Assembly: GCA_021397835.1 (NCBI GenBank)
Contig: JAJFZO010000747.1
Location: 994,501 to 1,058,500 of the forward strand
Reading direction: 5' to 3'
Origin: Moringa oleifera
Taxonomy: Eukaryota; Streptophyta; Magnoliopsida; Brassicales; Moringaceae
Length of the DNA stretch: 64,000 nt
Shown: piece after piece, positions 35,839 through 48,325 of the stretch
Numbering within the stretch: position 1 is the stretch's first letter
How the letters are laid out: every line of letters starts with the position of its first letter
The notes under the pieces: generated by a model
The model's database searches: none
Seen by the model: the letters and a program-made list of their open reading frames with translations, nothing else
What the model was told of the DNA's origin: nothing
Position numbers and translations under genes: made by a program

Positions 35839-38124
35839 TTTTATTTTATTTAAATTTAATAAAAATTTTATGCCAATTAAACGGGTTAACAAATTAAACT
35901 TTTTTGCTTTATTTAACTTTAATAAAATTTATATATCAAATTTAATAAATATATAAAGTTAATCAATCAAAACAATTAATAACATATATTATTTATTTTA
36001 TTTTATTTATACATTCTTTCATCTTATACAAAAAAATGAATATATTTTTTTAATCAAATATTATTAATTTTATTTAGAATCTACTTATAATTAGATAACA
36101 ATTAATTTTTTATTTCAATGTTACATAAAAATGTATTAACTTTATTATATATATTTAATATCTTAAAAGTTTGAAGTTATTAGTTTAACAAATTATATAT
36201 TTTTTTCTTAATATTTATTTAGTATATTAATATTTATTTATTTATTTAAAATAATAAATAATATTATTTATCAAATTAATTCATATAAAATTTATTTGAT
36301 CAACTTGTATAGAATTTATTTAAAATTTAAAATGCAAGTAAATTCAGAAAATGTGAATATTGCAAATGGAGTCACTTGTAGGGACTAGTGCTTCATCGTC
36401 ATCCTCCCCAGTTATGACATGAACGTGGAGTTACACGTGCAGGCTGTCCTGTTAACCGGCCGACACTTTTTTTTATTAATAAAATTTATTTTTTAAAATA
36501 AATTATTATTCGATCAAAATTAAGTTGCATCATCATGGATTTTAATTTTCATAAAATATTAATTATTATAAATTTTATGAATAATTAAATACCCATTTTA
36601 TCTCCAACAGAGAACCCTAAGCCTCCGTTCTCTCTCCATTTAACAGTACAAAACACTTGATTTTGTCTAATCGGTGGGAGAATCTTAAGTTATCTTTTAA
36701 TTTAAGAAATTAAATATATAATTTTTTTGGTTTGGATTAGAAGCAGAGCCTAGTGGTCTCTTTATTGCTTCGGAAATTGAGACCTTTAATTTTTTGTGCT
36801 CTTTTTCAGTGAATATTTGGCGTTTTTCACCCGATTCATGCAATGGCCACGTCACCTTGTTGTTCTTTATTATGTTCAGTAAAACAGTAATTTAGTGTAA
36901 CGTCACGGAATTATTATTAAATTAACAGTTAATATCAGACAAGTGGGAGCAATTCACTTTTCAAAATTAAAAAAAAAATGGTATCACCAAATACACATTT
37001 TTTTAATTTATAATACATATTAGTCATTTATACGATACTTTAATTGATTTTGAATATTTAATTTAATTATTATCAAAATTTAATAAAAAATTATAAAATT
37101 TTTGCAAACAGTGTAACAAAAACATATAAAGATTATTTAATAATCCAAATTTATGTTAACATTTTTGATAAAAATTAAAAATTAAATTTTATAATTTATA
37201 ATAATAATATATAAATAAATTTAACCATCTATTTATTTTATTTACGTGTCATAATCTTCTAAAAAATTTAACATAATTCCTAACAAAATACGGACTGTGA
37301 TTTTATTGTTATATTTTTATTATTGGTATCAAATTAATCAACTGATATGTGGATATGATGACAAGTCCGTAGGTGACATTTTATTTTCAGAAAAATGACT
37401 TAAAAATGATATTTAACTAAAATTTTATTATAATTTAAAATAAATTGCAACTTACAAGAATAATAATACACATAATTATCAATTTAGTTAAATTTAATTA
37501 AATAATTGTTGTCATTATGATAAGTTTTTGAGTGAATTTTGCTAAGCCAAAAGGCAAGCAACACAAAAAAAAAACGTATTTTTTAATTTCAGAAAATGGT
37601 AAAAGCTGTAATAATTATATTATATAATTTGGAAGGCTGAGGGTGAAGTATATGGAAAAGGTGTGGGCCATGTGATGTTGGAAGATGCATGATCTTGCTT
37701 TCCGGATGGGCCAAGATGATCTTTCTTAGCCCGATAAAAATTCTGCTGATCCCCCCCTGTCCCCCACTTCTGTCTTTATCCTCTTAACAATTTTATTTTA
37801 TTTTATTACTAATGCTCTTGTTATGGTTAATTACCAAAAGTTATCAAAACCAATCACGAGTAAATTTCTTGGGTTTATTACCATGAAATAAAAAAAATTA
37901 CTAATAGTAATTAGCAAGCTTAATTGCAACGAAAACCTAAAAACAAGTAATTTTGTGTAAATTATTGATTACTAATGTTAAGAGTTTGGGTTGTTTGAAT
38001 TTCTTTTTGATAAATATATAAAAAAATATTTAAGTAAAAATCTCTTAAAATCTTATATTTATTTTATATTACTAATCAAATATTTATATTTAAAAAGTAA
38101 TAAATTAATTTTTCAATTTGATGT

Positions 38125-38465
38125 AAATTAAATTTTATTAAAAAATTAAAAAATTAGTGATATTGAAATTAAAAATCTTATAAAACATATTTTGACTTAA
38201 AATTCTTTACAAATATAAAAAAATTTAAGCTACCATCAGAAAATTTTTTTATAAATTTTTAAGTATTGAAAATATATTTTTTAATTTTTATAATATTAAT
38301 TTTTTTTTAAATAGTACAATTACTCAAAAAATTATGAGACTTTTTATGACATATCTTAAGTATTTTTTTACATTTATAAAAATTTTTATTTTAAATTCGT
38401 TATATAAAATTTTTAATTTGAATATTTTTATTTTTTTAATATTTTGATCGAGTTCAATTTAAACC
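38125..38465. mobile_element. AT-rich foldback (MITE-like) element
   Basis: The left arm (38125-38230) and right arm (38355-38465) are imperfect reverse complements over roughly 100 bases. ATTAAAAATCTTATAAAAC on the left mirrors TATATAAAATTTTTAATTTG on the right, and ACAAATATAAAAAAATTTAAG mirrors CTTAAGTATTTTTTTACATT. Similar arms recur near 1.4, 11.3 and 12.3 kb. No clear target-site duplication could be read, and the low complexity lowers confidence. Confidence 0.5.
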
Positions 38466-39540
38466 ATATTAATAGATCAATATTCGATCTGTTGCTTTTT
38501 AAATATAAAGTTTTGACTAGTACTATAAGATAAATATCAATGTTTTATGAGATCTATACCTAAAATTTTTAAATTATATTAATTTTTTTATCTTGCAGAT
38601 TAAATATATGAATTAAATTATATATATGATGTTTTAGTATGATTTAATTAATTTTTTTAAAATTTGAAAATATTTAAATTATATATATTAATTTTAGATT
38701 AAAAATATTCATAAATAAAAAATACAATTAATTAAATCAAATGTAAAATAATTAATTATACAAAAAAATACATTTTGCTTACTATCTCAAATCAGGACTG
38801 ATCAAAAAAATTATATCTATTTGAAACTTTCTTCTTTGTTGCAATCTTCATATGAGATTTTTATTTACAAATATTGTTAACATTAATGATTTTATGTACA
38901 CACCATATTAATTTTATTTATACAACTATTTCAATATTTATTTAAAATATTATTAAAATAAAAAATATTATTTTTTAGAATCAAACATAATAAAAATAAA
39001 TAATATTTAAATATTTAAAATAATAAAAAATATAAATAATTTATTTAGTTTAATAGTATTTTAAATTGTTGTAAGTGCATAAATAAAAATCATGCATCAT
39101 CTTGTACATAAAATCGTTAATATTAATAAAAATAATAGACAAAAATTTCATATTAAGAATTTAATAAAAATATAAATTTTAAATAAATATAATTTTTATA
39201 AATTTTAATTTGGGATAATAAAAAATATAAATATTTTTAATATGACTAACTCTTAAAAATATTTGAATTATAATCATAAAAATTAAAAAAATATTTGATT
39301 ATTAAATTTTTTTTATATTAATAAATTCGGAAATCATAATTCATGAGTTGAAATTTGAGTGATAATTTTAAGGTTTTTTTTATAGTTAATTAAAATTTAT
39401 ATATTAATTGATAAACTAATTTTTTTTATTGAGAAAAATTTCAAAGTTTTTAAATAATCACAGAGATGATTTTATTGGATATGAGAATTAATTAATATTT
39501 TCAAATCTACTTTTTTTAATCAAAGAAATTATTACATTAC

Positions 39541-41354
39541 GGCCAAGTGAAAGATTAAAAATCCATCTCAAGATTGTTCCGCTGACAGTGAAAGCAAACT
39601 GAAGTCACTTCGTTACTTTCTATAACCAGAAAGAGCATTAATGATACAACGACTTTGACCAAATCGTGGGCTCGTTTGGCAGGCGAGAAAACAACTCACC
39701 CAAGTTTTCTTTTTCTTTTAGACATCTTTTGAAGCTGTCCACTCTCTTTCTCATTTCCCTCTCTTCCCTTCACATAGAAGAAAGCTACCGACATGATTCC
39801 AGTTTAGTCCTAAACAAAAGCCAAACTTTAGTGGGCATTTCAATGGCAGCACCTGAGCTTGCACGAGAAGAACATATTATAAATTTATAATCATTTTCCA
39901 GGCTTCGTGGGATTACATGTTATCTGGACAGAATCGATGACGCATCATCTACCTGCAGCGACAGCGGGGTTGCATTTAATTATACGGCGAGACCAAGGGA
40001 TTATTATGTCTCTGTTAGTAAACGAGCTCTCTCTCTCTCTCTCTCTCTCTCTTGCTAGACAGGAAGAATCTTCGTTGCCTTATCTGATTAATCACTAACT
40101 AGAACTTGCTTGGGTTTTGGTGCTCTAATCGTGTTGTTATCATAATCCGGAAGCACTTATTTGTGGTCTGTAATGGCTGCCTTGCTCGCCAAGTTTTGGG
40201 TCTCGTTAGGGTTCAGTTCGGTAAATATCTGCCCACAAGATGTTTTCGAGGTGAGTGCATGACTGAATGCACGCCCTGAATAATTAAAGAACAGGAAAAT
40301 TAATCCGTTTAATCGCCATTAAAGAAGGTGGGAAGGAAACTGGGCCATGGAGGCCGAGGAAGTGATCATGTTCCTTGTCTGACCCACAAGATTTCTGGTT
40401 CGCTGTGGTCATTATTGCTGGTACTCGGCACTGACCCACTGGAGAGAGACCCAATGAATTATTTGTAATGGAGACTGCAGTTTTGGTACTGATGGCATTG
40501 ACCCACGATGCCCCTGTTGGCATCATTGCCGGTTTAATTATCAGATAACATCCAGATAATTCAGTTTTTCTATTGTGTTTATTGGACCGAGAAAAAATAA
40601 TTTTTAAATATAACATTAGTATGAAAAAAATAACAAAATTTAAATTATCATAGATCAATAATTATTTAAAAAATGAATATAATTGAAATAAAAAAATCCT
40701 CAAAAACTTTTTAACAAAGAATTATAACAGTATTTTATAATTTACAATATTAATGTTAATATTAAAAAATTAATCACTTGATACTAATGGCAATCGTGAA
40801 AAAATTTAATAGAACTTAAATGGATAAAAAAATTTAATTTATTAAAATTATTAAAAAATTTATAATATTTTCTACATGGCGCAACCAAACAGGAATGCCA
40901 ACTTCTTCTTTGATGGATTACCTAGCCCGAGCAGAGGCCCAAAGATATTAAGCTAATCTTAAATCCATGCAGATTGGGCAGCCCGAACCAGGAAATATCA
41001 GAAGTGGTCTCCACTTCAAACCCAGAATTATGAAGTGGGTCATAGTTTGACCCATAAAGGGAAAAGGTCCGGGCCACACCTAGAAAGTGATGAACGGCCC
41101 ATTTATTTAACAGAAAAATAAACGGAAGAGCCAACTGAATTCGGTTTCCGTTATTACCCCAGGGGGTAATTAACAGCTGTTTTTCCTCGCTTACCTTTCA
41201 CAAGCCCAATCCAGTTCCATGCAACCGCCAAGTGTCAAATCGTTAACCAATCCTCATAAATATCCCTCCAATTCTCCCCAAGATCTTCTCGGAAACATTT
41301 TTAAAATCTCTTCTTTCTCTTTGAAGTGGAGAACAGTTGTGGCTCTGAGGCGCC
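39541..41354 (+). promoter_or_regulatory. Upstream region of PHT4;1 with a repeated TGACCCAC motif
   Basis: Balanced composition but no supportable gene. A (CT)n tract lies at 40027-40052. TGACCCAC occurs three times (about 40380, 40432, 40499). The last two sit in a longer imperfect direct repeat, GGTACTCGGCACTGACCCAC and GGTACTGATGGCATTGACC. The proximal promoter near 41240-41275 has a CCAAT and an AT-rich TATA-like stretch. An open frame on the minus strand (40284-40658) has no ATG start that I trust and no domain. Confidence 0.45.
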
Positions 41355-44300
41355 ATGAACGCTAGAGCTGTACTCTACGCTCCAAATTTTCACTCTCTCT
41401 ATAGTCCGAAAGCTCCCCCTGATATGTCGTCTCGGTACAAGACTCTCCGGTCTGAACTGATACAGGGACGTCCGTGCAGGCTCCGGTTACGGGTTCGCTC
41501 TCGTGAATGGTGCGGCTTTTTCCAGGTTTCGGTTAGAAAGGGCCATGAAGTTTATGCAGAAGTAAAATCGGATCCGTGCGACATATCGGATTCCGTGCAG
41601 GAATCGCTGAAGTTCGAGGACGCTTTAAACGATGCCATTCTGGAAAGAGAGGTTTTGGAGAGTTCGGTTCCATGGTGGAAGGAGTTCCCGAAACGTTGGG
41701 TTATTGTGATTCTGTGTTTCTCGGCTTTTCTTCTCTGCAACATGGATAGAGTAAGCTTCGGCTTCCTTTTAGCCTCTTAACAACCTTTTTTCTTTTACGT
41801 GGCTGCTTGAACATTTAATTGGTAGTGTTTTCTTCAATGAAGGATCATTAACTAAAAAGTGGCCATCTCTCAGTGGAATTGCCATCAATCTCAGCATCCT
41901 ATAGTATAATTAACCCCAAAATTTTGAATTAGAGATAACAATACATCTTAGCAGCACTTTTTCAAGATCTGTTAGTCAATTTAGTTATCCCCTTTGAACA
42001 GATTTTGTTTTGCAGGTCAACATGAGCATTGCCATACTTCCCATGTCAGCAGAGTACAATTGGAACCCAGCAACTGTTGGTTTGATACAGTCTTCTTTCT
42101 TCTGGGGATACCTCCTCACTCAGGCAACATATATTCTCTCCTATATGTGTGACATATTTGGCTTCCACCTATTTGTTTCTCATCCTATATGTAATACTGT
42201 AGCTTTGTAGTGCCATCACTTAGAACTATTTATTAATCGTTGGGCATTTGAGTCTAACCTTTACTTTTCGATGACAGATTGCGGGTGGCATATGGGCGGA
42301 CACAGTGGGAGGAAAGAAGGTGTTAGGATTTGGTGTAGTTTGGTGGTCAATTGCTACAGCTCTCACTCCTATTGCCGCCAAACTCGGGCTGCCATTCCTG
42401 CTTGTTGTTCGGGCCTTTATGGGGATCGGTGAGGTTGGTTAGTTTATCTTTTTCATTTAAACTGCACAAGATGTGCCCTTATGTAGTCCTTAAGGATATC
42501 ATTTCATCTAATCTGGTAGAATTTCAATTCATTTTGGTTTTCTGGTTTGATGCCGTGCTTACTAGTTTGGTCCTTTCTCAGGGTGTTGCTATGCCTGCAA
42601 TGAATAATATTCTATCCAAATGGGTTCCTGTAGCAGAAAGAAGTAGATCTTTAGCACTTGTGTACAGTGGAATGTACCTTGGATCAGTCACTGGCCTGGC
42701 TTTTTCACCGTTCTTAATACATCAGTTTGGATGGCCATCAGTCTTTTACTCCTTTGGTTCCCTTGGGACAGTCTGGTTCTCTGTATGGTTAAGTAAGGTA
42801 AACTTTTTTTTTAGCTGTTCTTGAATTATCACGGGATTTTTCATTAACAAGTTCGTTAAGTTGCTTGTACTGTTATTTTCATTGGCTATATATGATAGCT
42901 ATTCCTGGACTGAGTGTTTGCTTTTGGTCAGACACTATCTTACCAAAGTTGACATTGTCTATCTTTTTTTTTTTTTTTTCTGATGCAGGCATACAGTACA
43001 CCTCTTGAAGATCCTGAGCTGCGGCCTGAAGAAAAGAAACTAATTGTCACCAACTGTGTCTCCAAAGAACCTGTAAAAACAATACCTTGGAGATTAATCT
43101 TGTCAAAACCACCTGTCTGGGCCCTGATAGGATCTCACTTTTGTCACAATTGGGGAACTTTTATTCTTCTGACATGGATGCCAACATACTATAATCAAGT
43201 AAGTTCTCTATCCTTCCTGATGTGCAGTACTCCTATAATTTCGGGCTAAGGTGCAGGATAGAAATTTTATGAAGTCATAACCTCCTAGAACTTTGGCAGT
43301 TAATATGAGTCTTGCAGATTGAGAAACTAGAATTTATTGTTGCACTTTTACCAATCCCAAAAAGAAAATCTTGTATGTCTAAGACTCTTAAGGAAACAAA
43401 AACCAAAATATTGCATCTTCAAATGTCCTTGAATGTACAAAAACACGCAGTGAAATCAAAGGAAGGCCACAGACAACTTGCAGAACTCCTTTATGTTTGG
43501 AGATTGGACTCTTATTAATTGATTAATGAATGTGAAAGTTTGTTTTGTGAATCAAATGGTCATTTGTTATCATGCAATGTTTGATGGCTCACTGGTTGCC
43601 TAATCATTCTGAGCAATGTTTTCTGGCATGAAGTGTGTGATCTGGATGATTATGCTACCCTACGAGCATGCTTCCCCTAATGTATTATTTCCTTTGGTTT
43701 TTTATTGGGCCCATAAATTCTGCTTTAGCTGCTTGTTAAAATTAAGATTTGTCATTTTTATTGTTACTGTATTGGAACTTAGAATTACTTAAATTTTTAA
43801 TACTCGAGTTATCTTTAGGAAGAACTTCCATAGTAATCTTTATAAAATCTTGTAGGAATTACCTTGCTGTTTTTCATCATATATTATTGACAGAAATGCA
43901 ATTATATCTCTTGATACCCTCACAGGTCCTGAAGTTCAATCTCACAGAATCAGGGCTTATCTGTGTTTTACCCTGGCTTACAATGGCATTTTCAGCAAAT
44001 CTGGGAGGGTGGATTGCCGATACACTTGTGAGCAAAGGTTTATCTGTGACAATTGTCCGCAAGGTATGCCATTCATTTCATAAATGATAGTATTTCTAAC
44101 AGTATCACGATGCACATACCAAACCTACATGAACTTATTCACAAGACTCAAGAGTCATAAAAATTCTACCAAAAGTGATGTGTCTACCTTATCCGGGTTG
44201 AGCTTGTTTGTGCATTATTGAATTCAACACCTCTAAGAATATGATTGTACTTTGTGCTTGCACTGGTTTATTTCTTTTTTTTTTTTAAAGCTGAAACAAG

Positions 44301-44840
44301 GCTGGTTTATTTCTTTTAAAAGGTGATTCTTGAAGAATATATTATTACTTAGGGAACCTTCCTAGTTTGCTAGAACGTTATAGCCTTCAGCAAAGTTTTC
44401 CTAGTTCAACTATCTGTATGACTAGTTGAACACCCCTGTATTTTCTCTTGTAGATCATGCAAACAGTTGGATTTCTTGGGCCTGCTTTCTTTCTGACACA
44501 GTTGAGCCATGTCAATTCTCCTGCGATGGCTGTATTATGCATGGCATGCAGTCAGGTTTGCTTCTCTCTGCAGATTGAATGGAAAACTCAATACAGTTTA
44601 GTTTGAATAATCAAGTTTTCATGTTGTGCTCCTTCCAACCTTTAATTTGGAAGGCATGCCATGGCAGTTTAATGTCTATTGGAGAGAAATATTAACTGAT
44701 GAAACAGACTTAGGAGATGGGTTCTCAACTTTCCATTGATGAATCAAGCCATGCTTCTGTAATCTGAAAGCTGCGAAGCTTTCTTTTGATTTTTTAAAAT
44801 TTTTGATTTATTTAGAAGACAAAGAAAACTGTTCCGGGAA

Positions 44841-44907
<67 letters not shown>

Positions 44908-45584
44908 ACATGCACCCAGACACTTGTTTTGCTTTCCTCTAGCATTGAGATGTGATGATTTGTTCTGATTTTCATCCTAAATTTACTGACCTTAATTATG
45001 ATTTCCTTGGATAGGGAACTGATGCCTTCTCACAATCTGGTTTATATTCTAACCATCAAGATATTGCTCCTCGATACGCTGTAAGCATTGATTCTGCTAA
45101 CATCATCAATGTCTTTGATTTGAGTTGTATGTGCATATTTCAATAAAATTGCAGTTCAGTCACTATTTCTCCTCAAACATCCATAGCAATCAACCTATTC
45201 CCATCTTCCATTACTACTCTTTCCTGCAAAGGATGAGCCAACAGGTTTCCTCATTCTCTCAATTTCTTTCTTCAGGGCGTACTGCTTGGTCTATCAAATA
45301 CTGCTGGAGTACTGGCAGGGGTCTTTGGAACAGCAGCAACTGGTTACATCTTACAACATGGTTAGAACTCTTCCTCTGCCCTTTATACCCTATGATTTCT
45401 TCATTATCTTCGTTTACAGTTTCTCTAATCTTAAAGCTGTAAGAGCTGATTTCCTAAAGTTTTATGTCGAAATTGAAAATTCTCAGGTTCCTGGGATGAC
45501 GTTTTCAAGGTTTCAGTTGGGCTCTACTTGGTTGGAACCGTAATCTGGAATCTCTTCTCAACTGGTGAGAAAATACTTGATTAA
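41355..45584 (+). CDS. PHT4;1: Plastid Na+-dependent phosphate/anion transporter PHT4;1 (ANTR1)
   Basis: Major-facilitator carrier (SLC17-like) of the thylakoid/plastid membrane that moves phosphate. Ten exons: 41355-41750, 42016-42123, 42278-42433, 42582-42797, 42989-43198, 43926-44063, 44454-44555, 45015-45080, 45276-45360 and 45487-45584, giving 524 residues. The N-terminus MNARAVLYAPNFHSLYS is Ser/Arg-rich and acid-poor, a likely transit peptide. Helix 1 begins RWVIVILCFSAFLLCNMDRVN. GGIWADTVGGKK is the loop 2-3 MFS motif. PALAVAMP-like GEGVAMPAMNNILSKW and GLYSNHQDIAPRYAGVL are SLC17 signatures. The start and end (GEKILD) match Arabidopsis ANTR1. Intron 2 has a GC donor. Transcription converges on CYP86A. 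Confidence 0.95.
44844..44905. repeat. Compound (TC)n(CA)n microsatellite in PHT4;1 intron 7
   Basis: About 18 TC units run directly into about 12 CA units inside the intron that ends at 45014. A compound repeat of this length is likely to vary in length between individuals. Confidence 0.92.
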
Positions 45585-46555
45585 CTCTCAGATAATCCGG
45601 TCTTTAGTATGCAGCAACTCAGGCCTCCACATGCCCAAACTAGCGCAGAAAATGAAAATGTCAGTTAATTGCTCAAAATGTGGATGAAACATTCAATAGT
45701 CGATTGAGAAGGAAAGCAAGATTTTTCATTCAACATTTTTTGCTCTGAAGCACGGCTAGAATTTTCTCAGCACCCACGAGAAGGATGTCTGAATTTGAGT
45801 CCCTCAACGCCGGTGCCTCTTAAGCTCTCTGTATCTACGTATTTACAAGGTGGAGAAAATAGGTATATTTGTAAGTAACACGAAACTGCCTGTAAATGCT
45901 GCATTCAATACTAACAAATCAGTTTTCTAAATCTCTGTGTCCTTATCAACTGCCAATTCATTGTTTCTTCTGCTGTTACACCCACTAATGAGATTAGCAA
46001 GAAGAACACACTAATGAATCCATGGGAGAGAAAAGGCAAACTTGATTGATGGATTGAATCAATCTCAGTTTAAGATATCTGGGTTTTCTCAATTAGAGTC
46101 AGGATTATCGGTTCAGTTGATTTCTGTTGACTTTTTAAAGAGATTTTGATACGGAAAAATTAAATGGAATTTTAATCATGTTAATAAATGTAGATATATG
46201 TTATGTATATTATTACATTAAATATAGTAAATAATGAAAAACTCCCTTATTTTTCGTTAAAAAAAGATGAATACAGACTCATTTCAGCAAAGAATCATCT
46301 TCTTTTGAATTAATAGTATAATTATAATTTATTGATGAAAACAAGACGAACATATGAAATGATACAGATTATAAACATAACAGACACTCTTTTCAACTGT
46401 ACTCAAATTCAGACAACTCAAACAAGGATTACGACAGAAGAAACTATGGAAGTATTCAGACAAATCAGATTGACTTTGTAGTTTATATAAAAAAACCCTG
46501 ATATGATCACCACCCAGATTGCCATCTTTCTGCATCTGTATGACCCTTTAGTGTT
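45585..46555. other. Convergent 3' flanks of PHT4;1 and CYP86A
   Basis: Holds both 3' UTRs. No gene, repeat or RNA structure is recognised. Confidence 0.6.
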
Positions 46556-48091
46556 CTATGCAAGAGTACGAGGCTGCAAGAATACACAGAGTCCGTTCTT
46601 CATGAACAGAGTGAGAGACATCTTCTGCTCCACGCGGTGGCCGGGAACCAGCGACAGCCGGTAACGCAGCAGTACGGCGGAGGCCACGGACTTCATTTGC
46701 AGATAAGCCAAGTCTTTGCCTAAACAAGTTCTCGGTCCTGCATTGAAGGCCACAAACTTGTAACCATCCTTTGGCGGCTCGAAGCGGTCCCCCTCGGCCG
46801 ACAGCCATCGTTCTGGTCTGTACTCCAAGCAGTCATCTCCCCAGATCGTCTTCATCCTCCCGACTGAGTAGATTGAGTATGTTACTGTTGAGCCAGCGGG
46901 CAAATAGGTTCCGTCAGGCAGAACGTCGTCGTTGACTACGTACTTGAAGTCCTCGGGAACAGATGGGTACAAACGGAGGGACTCTGCCAACGCGGCTTTG
47001 AGGTACACCAACCTATCCGCCTCGTCGAATGCCAAGGGTTCCTCGACCCATTTCTTGGGATTGTCGCCACGTGTGTCTCGGAGAACCGTCGATAGCTCTG
47101 TGATGATCTTCTGCTCGATCTCTGGGTTGTTCATTACCAGCCAGAAGAACCAGCTCAGGGCCACGGACGAGGTGTCCCGTCCGGCGAGGACAAAGTTCAA
47201 GGCTATCCGTTGGAGGACGTGGGTGGGGAAGAGGTTGCCATCGACGTCTCTTTTCTTCATGAAACGCGATAACAGATCATCTGATGGAGAATTCTTTCTC
47301 GTTTCAATAGCATGATTCATGTAATCTTCAACGACCTGAAGACTCTTCCTCAATCTTTTCTCTGTCCCGATCCCAAAAAGCTTCTCCAATCTCCACAGAA
47401 AACCAGGGTAGAGAAGTCTCTGCAGAGTAGCCTCCGTAGCAGTGTCAAAAGCCAAGGCGAACGGATTCTCCGGCAACTCGGGAGACAGAGTTTCAGGGTC
47501 TTTACCAAAAGTAAGTCCACAAATGTTATCAAAAGTTAAGCGAAGTAACAAATCCTGCAAGTCCACAGATTTCTTCTCCATGGCAGCTTTGTCTAGAATA
47601 ACCCACAAACGGTTCCTGATTGTTCGGTTCACCCACCTAGCCATGGCTTGCCTTAGCGTCCTTGTCGTGAACTCGAGAGCCGCCGTTTTACGCTGTATCA
47701 GCCACGTCTCTCCATCGCTGTTAAAGATCCCTTGCCCTAGAAGATCATGAAACGCCGCTTGCCATGTCGGCCCTTTCGGGTAATTATCAAACCGACTTCG
47801 AAGAACATGCTCGATGTTCTTAGGGTGACAAGTGACTGTGTAAAACCCTTGCTTGAAAGCAAAGAAAGGAAGAGCGATCGTACAAGTCTGATAGGTCGCC
47901 GACCCACCGGTTGCTCGAAGATTACTAGCAATCCAGTCGTGGATCCTCCGCCGGTTCATGTAGAGAAACGGGAGGCTACCCACCAGAGGCCATACCTTCG
48001 GCCCTGTTAACTTCCTGGTAAGAAGACAGAACCACAAAGCATAAGCCGATACACCAGCAGCCACGCAGAGGAGGAGAGGCACTGTCTCCAT
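46556..48091 (-). CDS. CYP86A: Cytochrome P450 CYP86A, fatty-acid omega-hydroxylase
   Basis: An ER monooxygenase that hydroxylates the terminal carbon of C12-C18 fatty acids for cutin and suberin monomers. A single exon gives 511 residues, as is usual for CYP86A. It has an N-terminal anchor ([19 protein letters not shown], 6-24) and a hinge [11 protein letters not shown]. The I-helix oxygen-activation motif is AGRDTS (303-308), K-helix ESLR (370-373), PERW (426-429) and heme loop [10 protein letters not shown] (449-458) with ligand Cys456. The frame stays open upstream to an ATG at 48325, but a TATA box at 48201 falls inside that stretch and the METVPLL start matches the family, so ATG 48091 is chosen. 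CYP86A7/A8-like is likely; the exact member is uncertain. Confidence 0.96.
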   Translation of the reverse strand: METVPLLLCVAAGVSAYALWFCLLTRKLTGPKVWPLVGSLPFLYMNRRRIHDWIASNLRATGGSATYQTCTIALPFFAFKQGFYTVTCHPKNIEHVLRSRFDNYPKGPTWQAAFHDLLGQGIFNSDGETWLIQRKTAALEFTTRTLRQAMARWVNRTIRNRLWVILDKAAMEKKSVDLQDLLLRLTFDNICGLTFGKDPETLSPELPENPFALAFDTATEATLQRLLYPGFLWRLEKLFGIGTEKRLRKSLQVVEDYMNHAIETRKNSPSDDLLSRFMKKRDVDGNLFPTHVLQRIALNFVLAGRDTSSVALSWFFWLVMNNPEIEQKIITELSTVLRDTRGDNPKKWVEEPLAFDEADRLVYLKAALAESLRLYPSVPEDFKYVVNDDVLPDGTYLPAGSTVTYSIYSVGRMKTIWGDDCLEYRPERWLSAEGDRFEPPKDGYKFVAFNAGPRTCLGKDLAYLQMKSVASAVLLRYRLSLVPGHRVEQKMSLTLFMKNGLCVFLQPRTLA

Positions 48092-48153
48092 TGGAGCGAT
48101 CCGGTAGAATTGGTAGGAGTCGTAATCCGGAATGCAAATAGATTTTCTGAAAC

Positions 48154-48171
48154 AGAGAGAGAGAGAGAGAG
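48154..48171. repeat. (AG)n microsatellite in the CYP86A leader
   Basis: Nine AG units on plus, CT on the sense strand, about 65 bases upstream of the ATG and just downstream of the TATA box, so probably within the first part of the 5' UTR. Confidence 0.85.
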
Positions 48172-48196
48172 CTTTTGGGAAAGATGACGAAGGAGA

Positions 48197-48210
48197 GTGA
48201 TATATATAAA
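48197..48210 (-). promoter_or_regulatory. TATA box of CYP86A
   Basis: On the minus strand the sequence reads TTTATATATATCAC, a good plant TATA element about 110 bases upstream of the ATG at 48091. It decides the start codon by placing the upstream in-frame ATG (48325) outside the transcript. Confidence 0.7.
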
Positions 48211-48325
48211 TTATGACATAAAGAGAAGGCGTAGGAGGAGTAGTTGAGAATTTGTGTGCATGGGGAGGTCGCTGTTGGGTTGATAGGAACTCATCACCCA
48301 GAGATCGCACATACACGAAAAACAT

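Larger units (their letters stand above)
34601..39540. other. Intergenic desert between C2H2 and PHT4;1
   Basis: About 5 kb. 34600-35000 is the C2H2 promoter side. 35080-39540 is extremely AT-rich, with tandem and foldback repeats (see separate entries) and short balanced islands at 36360-36470, 36610-36910 and 37630-37790. There is no coding frame of note. It is best read as decayed repeat DNA. Confidence 0.6.

Noticed and set aside
40284..40658. 124-codon minus-strand frame upstream of PHT4;1
   Set aside because: The left half is AT-rich chance sequence, there is no convincing ATG and no domain, and the right half overlaps a direct repeat.
48092..48325. In-frame upstream ATG giving a 78-residue N-terminal extension of CYP86A
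   Set aside because: The stretch contains the TATA box and CT tract, lacks similarity to P450 N-termini, and METVPLL at 48091 gives the standard family length.
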